Shown here: positions 9,563 through 17,943 of the stretch, piece after piece | How positions within the stretch are numbered: position 1 is the first letter of the stretch | Layout of the letters: each line of letters begins with the position of its first letter | Source of the DNA: Sapientia aquatica | Lineage (GTDB): Bacteria > Pseudomonadota > Gammaproteobacteria > Burkholderiales > Burkholderiaceae_D | Direction: 5' to 3' | Assembly: GCF_004358105.1 (NCBI RefSeq) | Contig: NZ_SMYL01000007.1 | Location: forward strand, 1 to 64,000 | Length of the DNA: 64,000 nucleotides | Translations under genes and position numbers: made by a program | The notes under the pieces: model-generated | The model's database searches: none | Told to the model about the DNA's origin: nothing | What the model saw: the letters and a program-made list of their open reading frames with translations, nothing else

Positions 9563-10345
9563 CTATCGTGGCGATGACTTTAAGAATATGCGAGCGAGTT
9601 CGCCGGACGCTTTGGCCTTTATGAGCGCAGCATTAATTTTCTCTAGATAGGCGTCGTTGTAGCCTGGTGCGACCGCGAAATGATTGGATATAACTGTTGC
9701 GGGCTTAGGTACGACGCAGAAGGGCTTTGTTCTCATGGAGCCAGTTTCTAAACTGGCCAAGTCGGCATATTGATGGTTGAGCATATCCATTAATGCGTCA
9801 GCTTTTGATTCACTGTAAACCAAGTGCCCGTCTTCCCGCTTTTTAAGCAGATCCTTCAGGCTTATTGCGAAGTCGTTCATCTCATAAGCGAGTGTGACGC
9901 GATCATTTAATACGCTATCTAGCTCCTCGCCATACGAAGCTTCGCGCTTGACTCCGATTGTTTTTCCCGCTAGGTCTTCCGGCTTGTCGTAGTCAACCTT
10001 GGTGTCGCATCGTTTGACGATCCACACATAATCAAAATAAATTGGGTGACTGAATTTAAAGTAGAGCAATCGTTTTTTGGTGATCGATGCACCGTACAAA
10101 AAACCATGTCCATTTTTGGCTAAAAATAGCGCTTGCCTCCATGGATGGCGTTTGAATTCAAAACGGACGTTGGTTTCCTTTTCAAGATATTGAAAAAACT
10201 CAGTGGTCTCTTTATTAAATGGCATCATTCTGTCTGACCCATCAATATTTTTATTTGTCAGAACGGTAATCGTCTGGGTTTCTTGGCTCGCCGCAGGAGT
10301 TACCTGAATTAAAAGCGCAATGAATGCGATGAGTGGTATTAGCAT
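9563..10345 (-). CDS. Orphan periplasmic solute-binding protein (SBP_bac_3 type), copy 4
   Basis: This 260-residue protein starts with a compact signal peptide (MLIPLIAFIALLIQVTPAAS, cut before QETQ). It is very close to copy 1 throughout, for example NKETTEFFQYLEKETNV, AKNGHGFLYGASITKKR and ISNHFAVAPGYNDAYL. Copies 1 and 4 are therefore a recent duplication. Copies 2 and 3 are an older pair placed between them. Export to the periplasm is clear; the ligand is not. No permease or ATPase gene lies upstream or downstream. Confidence 0.85.
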   Translation of the reverse strand: MLIPLIAFIALLIQVTPAASQETQTITVLTNKNIDGSDRMMPFNKETTEFFQYLEKETNVRFEFKRHPWRQALFLAKNGHGFLYGASITKKRLLYFKFSHPIYFDYVWIVKRCDTKVDYDKPEDLAGKTIGVKREASYGEELDSVLNDRVTLAYEMNDFAISLKDLLKKREDGHLVYSESKADALMDMLNHQYADLASLETGSMRTKPFCVVPKPATVISNHFAVAPGYNDAYLEKINAALIKAKASGELARIFLKSSPR

Positions 10346-11850
10346 TTTGTTCTAGTGGAATTGGAGGATCACTTCTATTTTATAATGCCATGCGGCAATA
10401 TTATTATCGTTTGAAAATAATTTATTGTGAGTTGGCGATTAGAAAATGAGCGGGACAAAAGTCCGGATATTGGCAATTTGTTCTTTTTAAATCGAATTTA
10501 AAAAAAAGCTAGAGCGCCAACCAAAAGCAAGTCGTTTTGTGTTGAACACCTTGAATTTGCTATCGTGGCCGAAAAACTTAACGCTCTGTTCGCGCATGTT
10601 TAAACTTAAAAATGGCTGTGCTTTTAGCAATGAAACGCTTGTGGCGCATGCCGATTTTTGTCCGAAGATTAGTAAATATTTACTGTTAATTTGAGGCACG
10701 TTTGTCCCGACGCGCTCGCCTGTTGTTGTCTCAGCGCCACATGGTTAAACCGCATATTGTTAATACCCAATCCTATTTGTGTGAGGTGGCGGACAAAGTT
10801 AATTAACAGCTATTTCAGTTTCAATATCGGTGATGCACTTGCTGATAGCAATGATGGAAACTTTGTCCGTCGCTTAAGCCAAAAGAGTTGTGCGAAGAAC
10901 ACCTTATGAGTTTTATTAGTGGATCAAACTCGCTGCACTCGCATCAATTTTTTCTGGCTTTATTTCGTCAGCAATTAAAAAAACTTTCTTTGTGTTTGCG
11001 GTTTGATTTAACGAGCCGAACTAGCAAAACCGCTTCGCCGTTTTTAGATTTGTCAGCATCTACTGTCGCTAAAAACATGTACCCACGTTTTAAGGTTCAA
11101 TTCCCAGTTCGGGACATCCTCAAAGAAAATCATCTTGTGTGCGCTTCGATCCGAATTTAGATCGATGTAAATAAAGCGCGTCTCAATTTTTTACCACGTC
11201 CAATTTTCTGGAATTTCAAAAAAAGTAGGTCGCTGATTTGATAGCACTCACGATGCTGCTTTCACTAAATCAAGCGCTGCCAGCCAACACTTCAAACTAA
11301 AAAACGGCGCGATAAGTTTTGTATTTGTTTAGCCTGCTCACAAGTCCGCGTGAATAAAAGCTTGCTGTATGGAGCACTGGCCAAGCTAAATGCAATTCTC
11401 CATTTACTGCCGATTTTTATTAACTTTCCGAGTTAAAAATTTGGCGAAAAAAATAGGTGTGTTGTCGCGCGGTCCTTAACTATTTGCGACAAATGTCGAG
11501 CCGACTAAGCAGTTTTTCCTCGATGAAAACGGGACGCAGAACTCCACATAGATGCGGCCTTGGCGCGTGGTGATTGCAATGTGCTGCGCACGCTGCGCTA
11601 AAAATAACGCGACATATGTCACGTATGAAAGCTAAATAGGATTTGATTTAATGCTTGCGAGGCTGATGTTTAATTCGTTGAAATCTGGCTGATGCTATTT
11701 TTACAAACGATGAAAATTAAACAGCTTTTTCGTGCGAGCTATGGGTGATCTTTGAATCGGTTGTGTTCACCATCAACACATCGCGCCTGATTTTTATCAG
11801 CCTCATTGGTTCGCCCACTTTTATAAATTAAAAATCCTTAGGTAATCAAA
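10346..11850. other. Gene-poor interval, 1.5 kb
   Basis: No open frame here has a good start, a ribosome site and a recognisable protein. Frames of 70-90 codons at 10487-10699, 10691-10909 and 10888-11160 overlap one another and look random. Non-random signals are five copies of GGACAAA (either strand) between 10453 and 10868, and GCGACA-type palindromes at 11486-11498 and 11609-11622. The last 200 bp must carry the promoter of the OmpR-type regulator. Confidence 0.5.
10453..10868. repeat. Cluster of five GGACAAA motifs
   Basis: The heptamer occurs at 10453-10459 (+), 10657-10663 (-), 10701-10707 (-), 10791-10797 (+) and 10862-10868 (-). Most copies extend to C/GGGACAAAG/A. By chance a given heptamer would be expected far less than once in 416 bp on both strands. 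No coding reason for it is visible. Confidence 0.4.
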
Positions 11851-12567
11851 ATGAGAATTGCGCTCGTTGTTAATGACACCAATTTATTAAAATTGCTCAG
11901 CACTTTCTTGTATTCAGCAGGACATAAAGTGGAACAGTTTACGAATGGAGAAACTGCGCTACAAAGCCTGTTGGACGACAAGTATGAAATGCTAATACTC
12001 GATTGGCAGTTTCCTGAATTAGTTGGCGCTCAATTTATATTATCGGTGAGAGACAAACTACCTTCGAGCTTTCCCATTTTGTTTATGACCAATCGGTGCG
12101 GAGAAGACGATATCGTCGCTGGATTGGCGGCTGGTGCCAATGATTACATGATTAAGCCAATACGCCGCGGCGATCTAATCGCACGCGCGCAAACGCAGTT
12201 GCGCAGGGCCTACCCGAATCAACATACGGCTGATTATTTTGAATTCGGAAAATACGTCTTTGAAACAGGGTCGGCAACCTTAACAATCACCGGTGAATTC
12301 ATCGAGCTAACTCAAAAAGAATTTGACCTGGCCCTGCTGCTATTTCGCAATTTAGGGCGTGCGCTCTCGCGCGGTTATATATGGGAAACCGTATGGTTCC
12401 GTGACGTTGGTGGTTTATCCAGAACGATGGACGCGCATATTTCGCAAATCCGCAAAAAATTACACCTCCACATTGATAACGGTTTTCGCCTCACGCCAGT
12501 GTACAACTATGGCTATTGCTTAAATCACTTCGTGCGGAAACCAAACGAAAGCAGATTCGTAGCATAG
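11851..12567 (+). CDS. OmpR/PhoB-type response regulator heading a GTPase-Roadblock module
   Basis: This 238-residue protein has an N-terminal receiver and a C-terminal winged helix. The phospho-acceptor is Asp51 (LILDWQFPE) and the conserved Lys is in YMIKPIRRGD. The acidic pair is N-D (VVNDTN) instead of D-D, which may weaken metal binding. The winged helix (about 135-228) has the OmpR pattern ELTQKEFDLALLLFRN, SRTMDAHISQIRKKL and a final hairpin YNYGYCL. No histidine kinase lies beside it. It precedes, by 83 bp on the same strand, the winged-helix/GTPase/Roadblock genes and probably belongs with them. It could act as their input or regulate their transcription. Confidence 0.9.
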   Translation: MRIALVVNDTNLLKLLSTFLYSAGHKVEQFTNGETALQSLLDDKYEMLILDWQFPELVGAQFILSVRDKLPSSFPILFMTNRCGEDDIVAGLAAGANDYMIKPIRRGDLIARAQTQLRRAYPNQHTADYFEFGKYVFETGSATLTITGEFIELTQKEFDLALLLFRNLGRALSRGYIWETVWFRDVGGLSRTMDAHISQIRKKLHLHIDNGFRLTPVYNYGYCLNHFVRKPNESRFVA

Positions 12568-12650
12568 GGCTGACCACCAAACAAACCGCTAGCGAAATAA
12601 ATGACGATGCGCTGCGCTGACTCTGTTCTTATAAATTTAACCCCACCAGA

Positions 12651-13331
12651 ATGTGTTTTATGGCTGAAAAGCATACCTTTAATTTTCGTTTCGGCGATGT
12701 TCCGTCACGACAGTCAGCGCTCTTTGAATCGTACGTCAGAGTTTTAGAATTTCGCTTGCAACATAAGTGGCGCCAACTAGATGGTGCAGTCGATTTGTTT
12801 ATTTGCGGTGACGAAATAGACGTCGATACGATTCAACAGATGTCAGCTGAGTTCGCGCACACCGTCATGTTATCCGAGACTAAACAGGGCGAAAATTTTT
12901 TGAGCTTGCCGCTAAAGTCCGATGAAATTGAGACGGTGTTAAATCGCATCGGTCAACTGATCGTAAAAAGGAAAACTAACGCCGACCCAGATCGCGCTGG
13001 CATGCATTCAGTCTTTCGAATGGTGCGCTGGCCGCCTTCTGAAATTCTTCAACGAAGTCCGGAGCGAGTGCGTCTGGCGAGCTTAATGACTAAGCAGGCG
13101 AGCTCGATATTCGAGCTGCATAGTCGTTCTGGAATCCCAATAGATTTATGTCGCCGTTTTATCGAGGATATGCACGCTAAAGGCTTATTGAAAGAAGAGG
13201 CCAAGTTGGAATATCCGACCCACAGTTTGAATGTCCAAGAACAAGCGATTCATGCATCGTCGCAATTCAAATTATTTTCTTTGATTCGTCAAAACCTATC
13301 TCGCTTCGTTAATAGCGATGCCCATAAATAA
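12651..13331 (+). CDS. Uncharacterised protein with a winged-helix-like C-terminus, partner of the GTPase
   Basis: This 226-residue soluble protein has no signal peptide or membrane helix, and I do not recognise a named family. Residues from about 125 to 180 read like a small winged helix: PSEILQRSPERVRLASLM, then SSIFELHSRSGIPIDLCRRF, then IEDMHAKGLL. This resembles the DUF742 proteins (CvnC) that accompany Roadblock and GTPase proteins in actinobacterial conservons, but the likeness is by pattern only. The N-terminal 120 residues look like an alpha/beta domain and may be a degenerate receiver. Its stop TAA overlaps the ATG of the GTPase by one base, so the two are made together. A second ATG at 12660 could be the start. 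Confidence 0.7.
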   Translation: MCFMAEKHTFNFRFGDVPSRQSALFESYVRVLEFRLQHKWRQLDGAVDLFICGDEIDVDTIQQMSAEFAHTVMLSETKQGENFLSLPLKSDEIETVLNRIGQLIVKRKTNADPDRAGMHSVFRMVRWPPSEILQRSPERVRLASLMTKQASSIFELHSRSGIPIDLCRRFIEDMHAKGLLKEEAKLEYPTHSLNVQEQAIHASSQFKLFSLIRQNLSRFVNSDAHK

Positions 13332-13876
13332 TGAAACACAACATACTTTTTACAGGAACCACAGGGGCGGGGAAAACAACGGCGATTAGCGCAGTTAGCG
13401 AGATAACTGCATTGAGTACGGATGTCACCAACTACGATTGTACGGTGAAAAAAAATACGACTACCGTAGGATTGGATTACGGCGAAATGACGTTGGCCAA
13501 TGGCGACACGCTGCGCTTATATGGCACGCCCGGTCAGACTCGGTTTGATTTTATGTGGGAGATTTTGTCGCGTGGTGCTCTTGGACTAATTATTCTCATT
13601 GATAACCAGTCAAGTGATCCGCTAACGGATTTGGATACGTATCTGAACGGTTTTAAACGTCTAATCGCCGATACCGCCTGTGTTGTCGTGATATGCCGAA
13701 TGGATACGCACCCCAATCCAACCATTGATTGTTTTGCACAACGTTTAGAAAAACACGGAGTGATATGTCCTGTTTTAGCCGCTGACGTCAGGGACCCTAT
13801 CCAAGTTGCCGAGCTATTAGAGTTATTAATGATGCAGTTAGAAAGCAAGTTGGATAGAGCAAACTATGAAAAATAA
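13331..13876 (+). CDS. Small Ras-like GTPase of the MglA/CvnD kind
   Basis: This is a 181-residue P-loop GTPase. G1 is GTTGAGKTT (residues 9-17). A Thr-rich switch I (NTTTVGLDYGEM, 42-53) and G3 GTPGQTRFDFMW (65-76) follow. The G3 word is GTPGQ, not DxAGQ, as in prokaryotic Roadblock-linked GTPases such as CvnD. The guanine-specificity motif NKxD is replaced by CRMD (122-125): the Asp is kept but the Asn is lost, so base preference should be tested. The gene overlaps the Roadblock gene downstream by 11 bp and the winged-helix gene upstream by 1 bp. Roadblock proteins are known activators or effectors of such GTPases, so the neighbours are likely direct partners. Confidence 0.88.
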   Translation: MKHNILFTGTTGAGKTTAISAVSEITALSTDVTNYDCTVKKNTTTVGLDYGEMTLANGDTLRLYGTPGQTRFDFMWEILSRGALGLIILIDNQSSDPLTDLDTYLNGFKRLIADTACVVVICRMDTHPNPTIDCFAQRLEKHGVICPVLAADVRDPIQVAELLELLMMQLESKLDRANYEK

Positions 13877-14252
13877 TCCGCAATTAATTAGAGATGCTGC
13901 GTTGGCCGTTGATTTTATTATGAATCAAGCCAGCAGCGTCAAAGCAGTCCTGATCTCAACCGAAGATGGGTTTGAAGTGGCTTCGCGCACTGAAAACACA
14001 GCCCAAATAAAACGACTCTCGGCAATGGCAAGTTCGCTGGCTGCGCTTGGCGCGTTGGCTGGTGAAGAAAGTCGCTTAGGGGAGTGCAAGAATTTAATTG
14101 TCGAGGCCGAATTTGGCCTACTCATCATCCTTCAAGTGCGTATTGGCACCGATACATTAATTATGAGTGTCATCGCTGGCAAGGACGCCGCAATCGGACA
14201 AGTTCTTTACTACGCAAAAGATGCCGCTCGCACGTTGGCAAGAGCGCCGTAG
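13866..14252 (+). CDS. Roadblock/LC7-domain protein 1
   Basis: This 128-residue protein consists almost wholly of one Roadblock/LC7 domain. Its order is an N-terminal helix, a strand reading VKAVLISTEDGFEVAS, a long Ala/Leu-rich helix (RLSAMASSLAALGALAGEE), then strands NLIVEAEFGLLIILQV and TLIMSVIAG, and a final helix. In MglB and CvnB such domains form dimers that bind a small GTPase and change its nucleotide cycle. The start codon lies within the last codons of the GTPase gene, so the two are translationally coupled. It is cytosolic. Confidence 0.88.
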   Translation: MKNNPQLIRDAALAVDFIMNQASSVKAVLISTEDGFEVASRTENTAQIKRLSAMASSLAALGALAGEESRLGECKNLIVEAEFGLLIILQVRIGTDTLIMSVIAGKDAAIGQVLYYAKDAARTLARAP

Positions 14253-14468
14253 TCAAATGGCTCAGGCACATTTGCTACTGGTCGCCATGCCAAATTTTAA
14301 AAAAATCTGAGCCAGGCCAGAGCAGGCTGCGCGTACCAATAACACCGAATTATTTTGGACGTGGTAATGGCGTGGGAACTAATACGGGAAAACAATTTTT
14401 AGCGCAAATGTCGTTTATACCGCCACGACACTTGTTTATCTTTGACGGCGGAAATTTTGGAGGTTTAA

Positions 14469-14831
14469 GTGGCAAATATTATTCAGTCAGCGCAAGCTAT
14501 CTTGGCGCAAATCGACGGTTCCATTTGTTGTGCAATCGTGGACTCGACCAGCGGGATGATTTTGGCCCAAGCGGGTTCCGGAATTGATCTGGAACTTGCA
14601 GCAGCCGGCAATACTGAAGTTGTTCGTTCCAAGCTTAAAACAATGCGTAGCTTGGGATTGAACGATGCTATCGAAGACATCTTGATTACTTTGGGCAAGC
14701 AATATCACATTATTCGCCCAATGGTTAAGCAAGAAGGGTTATTCATTTATGTGGTTTTAGATAAGCCCAAATCCAACCTGGCGTTGGCCCGTCGAAAAAT
14801 TTCGGATATTGAGTCAGAAATCACCGTGTAA
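14469..14831 (+). CDS. Roadblock/LC7-like protein 2
   Basis: This 120-residue protein begins at GTG 14469, with a good ribosome site (GGAGG, 14459-14463). It follows the Roadblock layout more loosely: a helix (QSAQAILAQI), a strand (CCAIVDSTSGMILAQA), a helix, then strands DILITLGKQYHIIRPM and LFIYVVLD, and a C-terminal helix. It is the last gene of the module, 216 bp after Roadblock 1, which is long enough for a separate promoter. It may be a second partner or an inhibitor of the GTPase; the sequence does not say which. Confidence 0.75.
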   Translation: MANIIQSAQAILAQIDGSICCAIVDSTSGMILAQAGSGIDLELAAAGNTEVVRSKLKTMRSLGLNDAIEDILITLGKQYHIIRPMVKQEGLFIYVVLDKPKSNLALARRKISDIESEITV

Positions 14832-14877
14832 TTTTCTGAAGTCAAATTTGAATCTAGATCAAAATGACCAAGTGAAT

Positions 14878-14898
14878 AAAACACGGCAGTGTTTTTTT
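14878..14898 (+). terminator. Probable intrinsic terminator of the GTPase-Roadblock module
   Basis: AAAACAC-GGCA-GTGTTTT forms a 7-bp hairpin with a 4-base loop and runs into more T residues. It lies 47 bp after the second Roadblock gene. The stem is AT-rich, so it may be weak. Confidence 0.45.
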
Positions 14899-15131
14899 AA
14901 ACAGGTAGTCACGCGGTTTGAAGTGCAGAAAAATCAAAGCAAGTTTGGTGATTTAGTTTTCAAACTTTTTACTGCCTTAAAACCTTCCCATCCTCGAAAT
15001 TCCAATTCCAGCATAAGCTCACCACGGCGTTGTCGTTTTTGGGAATTGGTGACTGTTTAGTTCGCTATTTAAGTTTGATCTAATTAAGCATTTGTTTGAT
15101 TTTGTATCTTACGTCTGTCGATAGTAAAACA

Positions 15132-15159
15132 GGGAGGGCGGATTGCAGTCCGCCTTCCC
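15132..15159 (-). terminator. Intrinsic terminator after the TonB-dependent receptor
   Basis: An 11-bp GC-rich stem with one wobble pair (arms 15132-15142 and 15149-15159) encloses a 6-base loop. On the minus strand a TGTTTTAC tract follows. It sits 23 bp past the receptor's stop codon. Confidence 0.8.
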
Positions 15160-15181
15160 ACTTACGACTGTCGTTACATTC

Positions 15182-17659
15182 TTAGAACCGATATGCTACG
15201 GATGCTTCGATTGCTCTGCCAAAGATCGGCCTAGCCATCACTACGCCTGAGGTAGTTCCTAAAATACGGTTATCACCCTCGGTCAAACCAAAGGTATTGG
15301 TTAAATTCGTACCGCTGACTCGGAACTCCAATTTGTCGCCGACTTCCGCCACAATCCCACCGTCCAAGGTATGGTATGCCGGCAGAACCTGTTGGTTTTG
15401 AATATCCGAATACCGCTGACCAATATAGCTGTAAGTGCTATAGAGCTTGATCGAACCCCAATCCATAGGCACGCGATAACTTGGCGTTAAGCGTGCTTGG
15501 AATTTTGGCTGACGTTGTAATTGATTGCCGTTATCGCTGTGACCGATGGACGAGTCGATGCCTTGGAAGCCACTGTATTTACCGTCTTCATAGTCACCAG
15601 AGAACGCTAATTGTAGGTTAGTCAATGGTCGCCAAGCGCCTTCAAATAATGCGCCGTTAGTGACCGACCCGTAGTTATACCAAATGGTTTGTCCCGAACT
15701 CAAAATCTGGCTATCTTGAATACCGGTAAATACTTTATGAAATACGGAGCCATACAACGAAAGCACTGGACCAACCGATTTGATACCGACTTCGTAAGTA
15801 TGGATACCTTGCACGGGCGCGGTCACGCTTGACCCGGCGTCTCCCCGAATGTCGTCAAACTGCGGCATTAAATGGCCAGAGTTGATGCGTGCATAGATAT
15901 TTAAATCTTTATCCAACTTATAGCCTGCACCAACGGTAAACGACGTTGCGTTATCGTTTTGTTGTACCGATTGATAGGTGCCATTTAATACGCTGGTATT
16001 TTGGTTATACAAATGCAGCGGATTGGTATCGATATTTTGGGACGAGATATTTTCTAAGGTGGCGTTAATAGTTTGGCGTTCGCTACGCAATCCAGCATCG
16101 AGCGTTAATGCCGGATTAATTTTCCATTGATCAGCGACGAAAAATGCGGTTTTTTGTCCGGTATAGGAATCATTGACCGAGTAAAAGGTTGGCCCATCAT
16201 TTCCTTTATTGGAAATAATTGCGCCATTGTTTAAGGCCACATTAATGGTTTTGGGATTCGTGGTTGCTGTCATCAATGTGCTATTACCCAAGTACCAAAT
16301 ATCGTGCGAAGAATAATTGGCTAAGAAAGTACCAAAGGTAAAGGTGTGATCTTTGATGAGCTCCTTACTGAATTTCAACTCATCCGTAGTCGATCGAATT
16401 TGCTTGTCCACATACCATGCACCCGCGTCGAGTACCTGCTGATTTCCGGCGACGGTACCCGAACCATCGCTGTAAGTGGCCGATCCCGTTGTCGCCAGAC
16501 CACCAGCAGCTACCGCAGCCGTATTTTTGTTAGCGTTAGTGATGGCATTAGCGATGTAACTATTCATTGTCTGAGGCACGCCACCGGTAAAAAATGCATT
16601 CGTTTGGACATCGCCGCTAACGAAGTTGAGTTTATTGCTGACATCCCAGCCGCTGATTTTTTGGGTGAAATCGACGCCGAAGGTGTGCAAGTTAATGCCT
16701 CGCCCGTTTGACATGTCAATGTTTTGGCTTTGCCCTGGTCCGGTTTGTAGGGTAAAAAAGCGAGTTTCATTGCCGTACAGCGATCCGGTCAGTGGGTTGA
16801 AACCTGGGAAAGCACCAGTAGGAACACCGGCGCTATTTGCAGTCACTGGGATGGCCGTGAAAAATAAGTTCTTGTCATTAACCGTGCGTCCGTAAATCGT
16901 GATTTTTCCCTCATCCAGTTTATGGGTGAGTGTGCCAGTTAACTGGTAACCATCGTCGGTTGGGAATTGGCTATTACGCACACCTTCGTCAGTACGATAA
17001 AAGCCGCCAATCGTGGCATACCATCCCTCAGAAATCTTTCCACCTAAAAAGCCGTCATAGCGGCGCTCATTGCCGGTGCCGACAGTGGCACGGAATAATC
17101 CCTCGTCGCCATTTTCACCGGTTTTTAATACGAAGTTCATCGTTGCACCTGGCTGCCCGTTCGATAACACAGTGTTCGGTCCGCTGACCAAGGCTTCCAT
17201 GTGATCGATTGTGTCATCCAAACGGAATAACGACGAATTGTCCATGAACGACAGGGTAGGTGCTGGGTAAATTGGTGCGCCATTTAATTGAATGGTGACG
17301 TAAGGTGCATCGCCGCCACCGGGAAATCCCGCGACTTCAATGTTAGGGCCGGTTTGTCCGCCAGACGTTTCGGCATAAACACCGGGAACGATCTTAAATA
17401 AATCGGCTGTTGACAGCGGATTGGCCTCTTTGATTTGTTCTTCACTGGCCGTTGTAATCGAATAGGGCGCATCGATTTTGCGTATTCCACGACCTTGTGC
17501 GCTACCGGTAACGACAATTTGTTGCACTTCGGCTTGTGAGTCAGCGGACTTGCTGAGTGCTGCTGGGTTTGCCGATTGATCCTGTGCGTGCGCCTGATTG
17601 GACAAAGCCAAAATCGCGATGGTGATATTCGATAATACAAACTTGTAATGGCGTTGCAT
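15182..17659 (-). CDS. TonB-dependent outer-membrane receptor, probably for a maltose-type sugar
   Basis: This 825-residue receptor has a signal peptide cleaved after AHA (residues 23-25) and a TonB-box-like IVVTGS near residue 48. A plug domain at about 60-180 contains DLFKIVPGV and ends GATMNFVLKTG. A 22-strand-type barrel follows and ends in the outer-membrane signature VAYRF. Such receptors import ligands with energy from TonB/ExbBD, which are not in this window. It is the last gene of a carbohydrate locus (MFS permease, beta-phosphoglucomutase, GH65 phosphorylase, LacI). A LacI-type palindrome lies 157 bp upstream of its start, so the ligand is probably a disaccharide or maltodextrin, not a siderophore. 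Confidence 0.9.
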   Translation of the reverse strand: MQRHYKFVLSNITIAILALSNQAHAQDQSANPAALSKSADSQAEVQQIVVTGSAQGRGIRKIDAPYSITTASEEQIKEANPLSTADLFKIVPGVYAETSGGQTGPNIEVAGFPGGGDAPYVTIQLNGAPIYPAPTLSFMDNSSLFRLDDTIDHMEALVSGPNTVLSNGQPGATMNFVLKTGENGDEGLFRATVGTGNERRYDGFLGGKISEGWYATIGGFYRTDEGVRNSQFPTDDGYQLTGTLTHKLDEGKITIYGRTVNDKNLFFTAIPVTANSAGVPTGAFPGFNPLTGSLYGNETRFFTLQTGPGQSQNIDMSNGRGINLHTFGVDFTQKISGWDVSNKLNFVSGDVQTNAFFTGGVPQTMNSYIANAITNANKNTAAVAAGGLATTGSATYSDGSGTVAGNQQVLDAGAWYVDKQIRSTTDELKFSKELIKDHTFTFGTFLANYSSHDIWYLGNSTLMTATTNPKTINVALNNGAIISNKGNDGPTFYSVNDSYTGQKTAFFVADQWKINPALTLDAGLRSERQTINATLENISSQNIDTNPLHLYNQNTSVLNGTYQSVQQNDNATSFTVGAGYKLDKDLNIYARINSGHLMPQFDDIRGDAGSSVTAPVQGIHTYEVGIKSVGPVLSLYGSVFHKVFTGIQDSQILSSGQTIWYNYGSVTNGALFEGAWRPLTNLQLAFSGDYEDGKYSGFQGIDSSIGHSDNGNQLQRQPKFQARLTPSYRVPMDWGSIKLYSTYSYIGQRYSDIQNQQVLPAYHTLDGGIVAEVGDKLEFRVSGTNLTNTFGLTEGDNRILGTTSGVVMARPIFGRAIEASVAYRF

Positions 17660-17815
17660 GGTTAGTCTCCAATTTGAAAGTGATAACAGCTCTATGGTGA
17701 GCTTGTGGTGTTAAATGAGAGGGTTCAATGAACGTATTGAAACACTCATTTTGCTGCTGTGCTACCTACTACAGTTGAGCCTGGTGCTGCGATTCTTTGC
17801 CTTGTTACTTTTGGA

Positions 17816-17829
17816 TGGTATCGATAACA
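17816..17829. promoter_or_regulatory. LacI-type operator before the TonB-dependent receptor
   Basis: TGGTATCGATAACA matches the palindrome TGTTATCGATAACA with one mismatch. A second copy with one perfect half lies before the GH65 gene at 22392-22405. A CG-centred 14-bp palindrome is the usual form of LacI-family sites, and a LacI gene is in the locus. Confidence 0.6.
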
Positions 17830-17943
17830 ATTTTGCTCAAATAAATTTAACGGTTTTAGCCAAGTTACTGATTGATTAGAATTTGCTGCTTAACTGATTG
17901 CTTGGTGAGGCGCGGCAGGTCGCAAGTTAGCGCGCCGATAGGA

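Noticed and set aside
10487-11160. Three overlapping open frames of 70-90 codons in the 1.5 kb gap
   Set aside because: They overlap on opposite strands or in different frames, lack ribosome sites, and show no signal peptide, helix pattern or family motif.
11560-11585. Possible sigma-54 promoter (TGGC...TTGC) before the OmpR-type regulator
   Set aside because: The distance between the GG and GC doublets is 12 bases, not the required 10.
12651-13331. Calling the 226-residue protein a firm DUF742 homologue
   Set aside because: The likeness is limited to the winged-helix-like end and was judged by eye; a profile search is needed, so it is given as a finding only.
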